Part shown: in pieces, positions 42,653 through 51,551 of the stretch
Layout: each line of letters opens with the position of its first letter
How positions within the stretch are numbered: the stretch's first letter is position 1
Origin: Laetiporus sulphureus 93-53
Taxonomy: Eukaryota; Basidiomycota; Agaricomycetes; Polyporales; Laetiporaceae
Length of the DNA stretch: 51,551 nucleotides
NCBI RefSeq assembly: GCF_001632365.1
Contig: NW_024468531.1
Span: forward strand, 230,151 to 281,701
Direction of reading: 5' to 3'
Position numbers and translations under genes: made by a program
Notes under the pieces: generated by a model
What the model saw: only the letters and a program-made list of their open reading frames with translations
Told to the model about the DNA's origin: nothing
The model's database searches: none

Positions 42653-45600
42653 ATGTCTTCTCGCCCCGAAGCCGGGAGACCTGCTCGGGTGTTGCTCGAT
42701 GCTTTCTACATAGCACGAGCCCACACCATACTCGCGTACGCGGCTTTTCTCGGTGCTCTGTTCATAGGCTGTGCTCTGCATTACAAGAAAATAGTGAAGA
42801 ATGGCATTGCCGGATACCCTGAAGAGTGGTTCCCCTCAGTGTCTGCAACGTGAGCGGGTGCTTCTTGCCGATTGGTTTCATCGGAATTAATCACTACCAG
42901 TATTGGCGACTGGTATCCGGAGCGGAACGTCTTCCAGATTCTGATCGCTCTGAATTCTGGTATGTCATACGATGGCGTCTCGCGGAATCGTTCGACTAGA
43001 AATCCTTTGCAGGACCGCGACTCGCGCTGGTTCTCATGCAGTACTACCTCCATCGAAATTCAAATTCCTGGCTCCCGGGGCTCGTTATGGTCGCTGGCGT
43101 GATCAGAACGCTTTCCTGCGGCGGTTGGGTGTATATCACCTCCACAGATGACCACGATGCACATGATGTCCTGATGATTGGATATATTGTTCTCAACCTA
43201 CCATGGATGTTCGGGTCAATTGCGAATACTCCCGCGCAATATACGCACGCTCTGCGCAGGAGGTGAGTTGCGTTCTTCAGATTCATGTTCTGCACTCATT
43301 GCCGAGAAGACGCCAGATGGCCACAGCGTGCGTGAATGAGCGCCCAAGAACTCGATTACAATGATTCACTTTCCGTTTAGGTTCTTTGTAGCAATGATCC
43401 CTATGATTTACTTTTTCATCCAGCACAAGGTTCACCGCATTCCAGGAGGTCCGTCTCACGATTCCCTTCCTGAACTATCCATATCTCATCCGACGACCAA
43501 CAGCATACACAAAATACAGCTTCTTCGAGTGGGGACTGATTTTCTTCGATGTGATGTTCGACTCGGCCGTTGAGCTCGAGGTCAAAGCGGCCAATCTGCA
43601 GGTACGCACGACGATGATTTGCGCCAACAATCGAAGCCACCCTCATCAACCACCGCGCTCCAGATCGCGATGGGCGTATCCCTCGATAGAAGCCCAGAGC
43701 CAAATGATATGTACATACAGGTCCATCGGCTCGCATGATGAATTTTGATGACCTTCGTCCTGTATAGCGTGCCCGCCCAAACAGCAGACGCCTTAGCCGC
43801 CCGCGTGACCTCCGTCTCCTCCGAAGTCGAGAAAGTAACCCAAGTGATCACCAGAGCAGATAGCTCTGAGGCTGCGGTTGTTTCTCCCGCTGGCTCGTCC
43901 CTAGACCAACTGAGATCCTCCGCGAACTTCCTGAGCGATCTATACCTGTGTATGTCCGTTGCTTCAATGATCGTGCATTGATCGTGACACACTGCACCCA
44001 CCAGCCTTCATCTACTGGTCGATATTCACCTCGCTCACGCCGACATTCTTCTACTTCTCCGTTTGGGAGCTCGCTATCGCGGGACACGAACTGTCTCTCC
44101 TCTCCGTCCTTTCTCCCGTGCTGCTCGGCGTGCGGCCCTTCCAACGATGGTGTCGCACGCGCGCCGGGCGCACCGCGCTGCACGTCCTGTCGCTGGTGGG
44201 CTTGGGCGCGTACAAGCTGGAGAGCCCGCTGCATCGGCTATTTGCCGTGGCGTTCGCCACTATGGTGGTGAATGTGGGCGCTGCGGTCGATTGGACTGAC
44301 ACGACAGATAAGGGCGTGGGCTATCATAGCATGCGTGAGTTCGCGTGATTCTGATTCTTCGTCGCGTTTGGTGTCATACGAGTTGCTTGTGTAGTGATGG
44401 GCTTAGGGTTCCTGCTGTCGTCTATTGCAAAACATGCGAACCACTCCAACAATCCAGGTAGGTTTATAGTACGTTAACCGAGACGACGATGCATTACCCA
44501 AGTTATATACAGTGTGGCCCATCGTCAACGAGCAATCTGGCGGATACAACAAGACCGGCCTCCTCCTCGCCGTCCTCGCCATCTGCAACTACGCCATTCG
44601 AGCAAGCACCCCTCCAAAGGCGAAAACGCCGGCCGTCCAAAGCACGCACGAGTCTACCGGGTCCTGGCTACGCAACGCCATCTCCCTCGGCACGCTCATC
44701 TTCACCCTCCACTGCCTGATCGCGGACCCCAGCACGCTCATCGCCTGGTCCTGGACCGGCTACCCAATCAAAGGCCCCGTCCCGCACCTACATGGCTCCC
44801 TAACGCACGTCGCGCAGGCCCTCGGGCTCTGCCTCCCCCTCCTCCTCCCCTCGCTCTCCAACCCACTCTGGTTCGCGTGCGGCTGCGCCAGCGCATACGC
44901 GCTGTACGCGCTATCCGACTGGCCGGGGTACGCGGGCGGGCTGGGCTTCGCGGTGTTCCTCATGTCGATCACCCCCGGGGTGCTGCAGCGCACGGCGCGC
45001 ACGGGCCATGTCGCGAAGACGTACTTTGTCGCGTGGTTCGTAGTGATCGTGTTCTATTTTGCAAGCGTTTTCACGGTGGCGTATGCGTTCGTGCCTGGTG
45101 GGGTGTACTTCCGGGAGCGGACGGACCTGTGAGTGTCGGTGCCGTCGTTTCGTGGCCGATCCGCGCTGATCTTATTCTGTTCTAGTGTACTGCTCGCACA
45201 GATGGCCGGGATAGCTCTGGCATTCGACTGGTCGCGCGGCAAGGTGTCCGCTTCGCGTGTCAGCGTGACAAGACCTGTGCGCTCCGCCAGCTTCGCTGCG
45301 CTCTCTCTTCTTTGCATGCTCTCGCTGCTCGTGACGATGTACAGGTGGCCAATGGCCGTTGTTCAGCCGCATCGTCCCGGCTCGCGCCTCGTCCGTGCGG
45401 GGATATGGACGGTGCACTTCGGCATCGATAATGAGGGGAGGGACAGCCAGCGGCGCATGAGAGACTTGATCAGGTGCGTGTGTGCGAGTGTGGTCGGGAC
45501 GGCGGAGGCTGATGCTGATGCTGATCGGCGGTAGGGATATGGAGTTGGACGTCGTCGGGCTGCTGGAAACGGACCTACACGTGAGTGCGCCATTCATCCT

Positions 45601-46785
45601 GGGGATACGTACTGAGGAGATATTCTGCACGATGTGATAGCGGACAGTGTTTGGCAACCGAGACTTGTGGGTGGTTTCATGCTTACAGACTTTCGATGGC
45701 TGACCAGACACAGAACGCGGGTCATGGTGGAGGAGCTCGGCTTCGTGAGTTTCGCGATGTTCTTCCGATGTTAAATGCAGGCTCCTCACCCAAAAGCAGT
45801 ATGTCGATATCGGTCCTGGCCCGAACAAGCACACATGGGGAGCGGTCCTCCTTTCCAAAGTGGGTGCGATACTTTAATCGTTCGTCCATGTCTTGACCCC
45901 ACGTATCGCAGTTCCCGATCATCAACTCGACTCATCATCTGCTCCCATCTCCCGATGGCGAGCTTGCTCCCGCTATAGAGGCTGTGCTGGACATGTACGG
46001 CACACCGGTGACGGTGGTCGTGGCGCATAACGGACAAGGTCATTCATGATGGCTTTCGTGGTGATTGGCTGTCCTGATTGTCTCATCTCAGAGGAAACAC
46101 CGCTGGATCGCGAGCTTCAAGCTATAGAGTTGGCTCGCATCATGTCGAAGTCATATCCGGATCCTGTTTTGTATCTCGGATATGTAGTCACGCAGCCACT
46201 GGCACAAAGGCGTATGTATCTGCCGTTTGTACTGTGCTCTGTGATGCTGATGTTTTCCAAAGCTGCGCCCTATGAGATCATGGTAACTGACGGCCGTGTG
46301 CACGACATCGACGAGACAGATTGGGATAGATGGTATGAACCTTGTCATGCTCCCTACTTCAGCTGAATGACGCCGGGAGCAGGTGCGAATACATATTCTA
46401 CCGCGGCCTCTACCGCACCGCGTACGCTCGCGTGTCGAGGAGCACTATCACAGACACGGAAATGCAAATCGGACAGTTCGTCGTACCGCGACCAGAGTCT
46501 GGTGCAATCGTAGATGACCATGATTCTCGATACCTCCGGACATGGAAGGAAGAGCTCCCGCCAGACCACGTATGTCGTGTGCTTTGGCTTGGCCTGTACA
46601 TGGTTGCTAAAACAGTATGTGACGGCAGTGGTTCCCTATGGAATACTATCACGAGACCGGGGGCGTAAGAGGACACTTCTACCATGTCTTTGATACGGTG
46701 CGTAGGTCTTCCGTTTCAGCAGCGCTCTCTGACGACATCCACGCAGCCTCTGTACTACAAGCTTCCGGAGGGTGTTGCGTTGTAA
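42653..46785 (+). CDS. CWH43: Cwh43, GPI-anchor ceramide remodelling protein
   Basis: 21 exons (20 introns): 42653-42849, 42901-42959, 43013-43262, 43381-43448, 43504-43601, 43664-43710, 43768-43949, 44005-44334, 44395-44457, 44513-45128, 45186-45473, 45535-45580, 45641-45666, 45714-45744, 45800-45859, 45912-46038, 46092-46211, 46263-46332, 46383-46569, 46629-46697, 46747-46785; 990 aa. The N-terminal half is a Frag1/PGAP2-like multi-spanning membrane region ([38 protein letters not shown]). More membrane helices follow ([20 protein letters not shown]), then a C-terminal endonuclease/exonuclease/phosphatase-fold domain ([64 protein letters not shown]). In yeast Cwh43 replaces the GPI lipid with ceramide. 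All splice phases agree. The gene ends 43 bp from AP-3 beta. Confidence 0.9.
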
Positions 46786-46828
46786 TCGAAACTAATAGTA
46801 CTATATCAGGACACACCATATTGTTGAA

Positions 46829-49642
46829 CTATCTATGTATTCGGCCATCGTCATTGTCTTCCCCGTTGTTCTCGTCGACGTTATCATCGCTACCAGACTC
46901 CTCATCATCCTCGCTCTTCTCTTCCTCGCTCTCCTCGCTCTCGCTTTCCTCGTCTTCCTCTTCCTCGTCTTCCTTTTCTTCATTGATATCTGCATAAAAC
47001 TGATCCAGATCCGTATAAGTTCCCTTGGCCCCATCCTGGCGGCCGAAGGAACCAGAAGGAGGGGTCCCGTCAGTAGGAGTCAGGACCACGGGTGAGGTTC
47101 TGGCAGTGATGGAGCGCGGCCCTACTCCCTGCGAGGATATTTGTGTGACTGCAGGCATGGGTGGCACGTCATCCTCGGAGTCGCGTAGAGAAGGCTCTGT
47201 GCCCTCTTCGAGCCAGTCAGGGAGGCGGCTTTCCATGGATTCCTTGCCAGTGATGCCTCCCAGAGTGCCAAACGGTAGCCGCTCCTCATCTACGCTGACA
47301 CATGTCATCATCCGAAATGCAGGCCACAGTGCAGATGCATACCATGTCTAATATCTTCTGATAAGCCGAGCTTGCCTTCGAACAACACCATACGAACCTG
47401 CTCTCGCCGAAGTGTGACGCCTCCTGGATCCTCGTACGACTCTCCATCATGTGCCACAGCGGCATTCACACCCGAGAGAAGCGAGCTGAGCATGCGAGCA
47501 CGGTCACGTACATCAAAGTTCAAGTCGTAGCGTGCCAGAGAGAACACATAGCGACTGAGCAAATCAAGAGTGCGATCGGTAGGGGACAGTACGAGCAGCT
47601 TCGCAACGAGGGTCAGAATCTGCAACTTCACGGTGGGGGTCTGTCACAGGCATACTGTGTCAGCTGAACGCAATGCCAACCCATGATACACACCTCCTGC
47701 GCAAACGACTTCGCAGTCTTGCGGAGAACATCTGGTGCCCACGGCGTTATACCGTCTATGTGCGTTTCTTCGATTCCGTTCCGCTGCGGGTCAGCGGCGG
47801 CGTACTGACCCACCAGCCAGAGCACGCACGCTCGAGCTTGCGGATGGTGGATCTCATCAATCTTCCAGGCGAGACGAGCGATAATAGAAAGCGGTGACGT
47901 TGATGGACTACCAAACATGCCAAAAGCCGCGTTGCTCTCCTGCTGCAGGCGAATCTGTACTAGAGATTTCAGAACGAGCACTGCGTTCGTTACAACAACG
48001 TCTGGCACAAATCGCAATCAGCTTTGAATGGTCGCTGGGTGAAGAAACACCAGAAGGAACGAACCATGTTTGCTTTGGATGAAAGACATGAGCGCCGTGA
48101 GACACTGTTGCGTCGAATCTGGTATGATACGCGCGCAGTACCCGATGGCGTGGATCGCATCAGCGACTAGTTCATCGTCTGCATCGTCTGCATATATCTA
48201 TAGGAGCCATCAGTAGCCTTTTCGTCTGCATCTGCACAGATCCCTGCGGCATGCGACATACAATGAACTCGCGGAGCAGCGCTTGATAATTGTCGGTATT
48301 GATAAGGTTTCGTAATAGATGAGCCTTGTCCTTTTTTACTGGCGGCACATCGTCTGCACGTACGAGCAGCCGGGAGTAAAACGGCGCAAGAGTTTGCTAA
48401 AGGAGCATAAGCCTCAAATGCAACGGTGAACAAGTGACGTACACATATCGACCACGATGCTATCACGAGGTACGCAAGCACGACGCGTTCAATCTCTTGG
48501 GAGGCATGCAGAAGGCGAAGCAGAGGAGAAACGATCTTCGGTATTTCTGAGGTGGGCGCTAAGTAATAGAAAACCCGCGCGACGGCGAGGACTACCTGCG
48601 AGTCATCGTTCGTGCAACTCAGAGATGCAGACTTTGCACCATTGCACTCACAGCAGGATTCTGCGACTGAAACAGCGGCTCGGCCAAGTTAATCAGCAAT
48701 CTCAAGTCAGCATCCACTTCTTCCTCTCCAGTGTCAGGGTTCATACTGGGACGTGGAAGCATGGTACGCGCGTATCGGATGAGAAGGTTGAGCAAGTCTA
48801 CTTGCCCCCATTCGTCCGCATCGATGAGCGTGCGGCACAGCCGGCGATAGTGTTGGTGCAGTAGATCAAGACGCGTAGGACAGACCTCTGTGAATGCGAC
48901 AGCAACGCTGCCGATCGAGAGTGGAGAGTGGTCTCGCAGCAAGGAGGATATGATAGTGATGAGTTCGGGCTGGTGAGAAGAATCTAGACTATGCCGCCAA
49001 AGAGTTGATGATGTGTGCAACTGAACAAAGTGAGCGACAAACCTATAACACTTCGGAATGGCAAGAGCAGCGGCCTTGCGGACGTACGGGCTCACGTCGG
49101 CGGCGCACTTCTTGATGGCCAGTACCACAATACTGCCAATCATAGGCACACGAATGCCCGAAAGAACACGGAGTGCCATCGCACGGATGAGGGGATTGGT
49201 ATCGGAGAGGTCCTTCTGGAACGTGTTTATGGAGAGGAGGGCGAGGTCGGGCTCCTGCTCCGCGTAACGGAGGAGATATATGTACACGAGCTTCCGCACC
49301 TCCAGATTGTGGGACGCAACATTCTTGACGACGTAGGGAAAGTACTCTGAGACATTGCGTCCTTTGGAGATGAGCTATACGATTAAGGCACGTTGAATGC
49401 AGCGGGAGACGGGCAGCTCGGATTGGACATACTGCAATGAGTCTCTTCATGGCATCCAATTTCTCCCTATCGCTATTCGAGTCGAGCTGTTTCTTTATGT
49501 TCCTCACCTTCTCCTCCGGATTGTCTAGATAGGCTGAGCTGGATGTCCTCGCAAGATTCAGGTCTCTCGTGTGCTCCGAAAATGTCTCCTGCAGACGAGC
49601 CCCCAGTCTTGAGGCATTCTCGGTAATGGTGTTAAAATCCAT
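46829..49642 (-). CDS. APL6: AP-3 adaptor complex, beta subunit
   Basis: Nine exons (minus): 49642-49433, 49374-49043, 48988-48652, 48595-48443, 48396-48262, 48197-48065, 48001-47694, 47640-47343, 47289-46829; 788 aa. It is an adaptin-type HEAT solenoid: REKLDAMKRLIALISKGRNV, NVASHNLEVRKLVYIYLLRY, DLSDTNPLIRAMALRVLSGI, DVSPYVRKAAALAIPKCY, then VCPTRLDLLHQHYRRLCRTL and DEWGQVDLLNLLIRYART, which are typical of beta-3 rather than beta-1/2. The C-terminus is a long acidic tail (DEEEEDEESESEESEEEK), the hinge seen in AP-3 beta. No ear domain follows. AP-3 carries cargo from Golgi/endosomes to the vacuole. Confidence 0.9.
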
Positions 49643-49971
49643 GATTCAGACCAGCGGAGTCGTAAGCTCCAGGTTCACGGCAGCTCAGAAGAGAGGTGAT
49701 GGGCAAAAAAGGAGCAAACACGGTTCGAGCTTGAGCGAAGCTGGTCCGATCATGACCTGCTCCTGAAAAAAATCGAGCGAGCTCACTCAATCTAGATGAG
49801 CAATAGTCGATAGCAGGTAGACTAGGATATCGTAGAAATACAGAGCGTATAATCAAGACACAACAGCAGATGCACGACAATTAATGAGACACAGGAAGAG
49901 ATCCGCATGCTAGAGCAGTACAAACGCGCCTACAAGTTACCAGATAAACAATGAGAAATCGTCCACGCACT
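49643..49971. other. Intergenic, promoter of AP-3 beta
   Basis: 329 bp between the AP-3 beta start and the end of the upstream gene on the same strand. No separate feature was found. Confidence 0.45.
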
Positions 49972-51551
49972 CTACGAATCAAAAATCGGCCACCCTTGCT
50001 CGGATGGCATCATTCCATCCCACTTCCAAGCATCCGATCCTTGGTAATATGCCGACTCACCCCCGTCTATTTCTTTCCACAACCCTAGCCGTAGCACGTC
50101 CGGAACCTCCTCTATGTCATCGCTCGCGATTCGCGCCGGGTCGAATCCAGTCGACGAGCCGTGTCCACCCTCTGAGTCAGACCCCGAGCCCGGGCTCGGA
50201 TTCGTCGACGATGCTTGAAGTTCCGGTGTTGGCGCCTTCGAGCCCGTATCCTCCTCCATACAGTATGTGAAGTCAAGGAACTCCGACTCATCAGGCTCCG
50301 GCAGACGCGACGGCGACGATGGCCCTGCACCGTTGGATAATTCTGTGTCACCAGGATAGCCTTTGAGAATCTCGTCCAATGTCTGCGATAGCGTCGTCAT
50401 ATCCTGCTCATGCTCCGAGGACATTGTCCTGAACAGCTCCGCCATGCCCTCGTAGAACTTGGCTGCATCCTCGTCTGTCTGAATAGACTCGACCTCAGCT
50501 TGCTTTTTGATTAGCGCCTCGCTCGGCGGCCCTTCCCACTCAGTCTTCACCTTCTTCGGGGAAGGCGCAGAAGGAGGTAGCTCGCTTGCAGCTAACAACT
50601 CCTCCTCGCGCTCTCTCTTGATCCCAGCCGGAGCAGAAGCCCCTGAAGAAGTTGCAAGATCTGCAGCAGGGGATTGCGCGGGGACCATGGCAGGCGAAGG
50701 CATAGGTACAGCAGCATTTGTGGGAGTGGGAGCAGTAGCGGGCGTCGGTGGGGCGGCAGGGGTCGAAGCTGCAGCAGGTGTTAACGCAGAAGCTGCAGGC
50801 GTCACTGCCGTCTTCGTGTTAGACCGACGCTTAGCGGGCGTTCTTGGTTTCGCCGTCTTGCCTCTTGGTGACCGTGGCGTTTGCGGCGAACTTGCGACAT
50901 GGGAAGGTGTAGGAGGATTCACGGCAGCTGGCGTCGCAGTATGCGCGGGTGGCGTGGCTGTCGACGGTCCTGCCTCAGCAGGCGAAGGAACCGTGGGATG
51001 AGGTTTCCTCGCCGCCGACGGCGGTCGCGGACTCGTTTGCACCTGCGACTGACCTTGAAGCTGCGATTGCGTCCCAGCCTGAACCGGAGCTACAACTGCA
51101 GGCTGAGAATGAGGTTGTGCTGGAGGTATCTGAGGTGTCCGGTGGATCTGTGGTGCTGGTGGTATTTGAGGAGTCTGAGGTATACTGGGAATGGCTTGCG
51201 GTAGCTTGGGTGTAAACTTAACATCCTGCTGTTGCTGGACAGCGGGCGCTCCGCTTGGCTGTCCAGGGCTGCTTTGCGAGGCACCGGAATGAGCTACAGG
51301 TGGGTGAGGAGCATTATGGCCAGACGCCTGCAAATTGAATCGCTGATATGGCAATGCTTTGGCGGCAGTCCTCAATACGTTGAGAATGTTGCGCAAATTC
51401 TCCAGCGTAATGAAGTATTTCGATTGACCTTGCTCTACGCTCTTTTTCTGCCAAATTGTCGTCACGACCTAATACGCAACTGTCATTTAACATGCAAGGG
51501 ACAAGGTGCAATGTTGACATACCGCCGCGGTTATCCGCCGAATCAGATGTT
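49972..51551 (-). CDS. Unrecognised low-complexity protein, 5' end cut off
   Basis: Two exons are visible: 51551-51523 (partial; HLIRRITAA) and 51468-49972, joined in phase by a 54-nt intron, giving at least 507 aa. A short conserved-looking N-terminal helix (KYFITLENLRNILNVLRTAA) precedes about 250 residues rich in Pro, Ala, Gln and Ser with basic KTAKPRTPAKRRS. A second helical stretch follows (EDAAKFYEGMAELFRTMSSE, DMTTLSQTLDEILKGYPGD), then an acidic tail ending WDGMMPSEQGWPIFDS. The make-up resembles nuclear transcription co-regulators, possibly a Mediator-type subunit, but I do not recognise the family and the start lies outside the window. Confidence 0.7.

Overview
The window is nuclear DNA from a filamentous basidiomycete, most likely an Agaricomycete. 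Genes are dense, packed head-to-head and tail-to-tail, and split by many short introns (about 45-70 nt, GTRNGN donors, CTGAC/CTAAC-like branch sites). F-box/LRR paralogues and a chromodomain Ty3/gypsy retrotransposon also fit that group. The species cannot be named from the sequence. Exon structures given here were worked out by hand from splice motifs, reading phase and family similarity.

Region 1 (1-7.3 kb) is a minus-strand chromovirus cut by the left window edge. In transcription order it has a probable LTR, an upstream ORF A broken by one TGA, ORF B, gag, and a pol in the -1 frame (protease, RT, RNase H, integrase, chromodomain). A strong -1 frameshift signal lies at the gag/pol junction. 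The RT active-site box reads YLND instead of YxDD, so this copy is probably dead although pol has no stop codon.

Region 2 (7.3-17.4 kb) is a repeat-rich accessory block. It holds a 338-bp foldback MITE-like element and two copies of an F-box/LRR gene. Copy A is a pseudogene: its F-box is deleted, it has a nonsense codon, and 3.8 kb of unrelated DNA carrying a tandem hairpin array is inserted in it. Copy B (14950-16665) is intact.

Region 3 (17.4-51.5 kb) is conserved housekeeping DNA. In order it encodes an Lsb1/Pin3-like SH3 protein (-), pICln (+), the Nup159/Nup214-type nucleoporin (-), an inositol polyphosphate 5-phosphatase (+), a TMEM41-like VTT protein (-), a Zn2Cys6 transcription factor (+), a J-domain protein (-), ribosomal protein uS10/RPS20 (-), a Saf4/CCDC130 splicing factor (+), a CobW/ZNG1 GTPase (+), Cwh43 (+), the AP-3 beta subunit (-) and the 3' part of an unrecognised low-complexity protein (-). 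Several pairs share short divergent promoters (142-496 bp), and Cwh43 and AP-3 beta end only 43 bp apart. The genes do not form one pathway, but they group loosely into RNA processing and nuclear export (pICln, Saf4, Nup159) and membrane/lipid traffic (5-phosphatase, TMEM41, Cwh43, AP-3). Local tandem duplications lie between the transcription factor and J-domain genes and inside an unusually long J-domain intron. No tRNA, rRNA or CRISPR array was seen.
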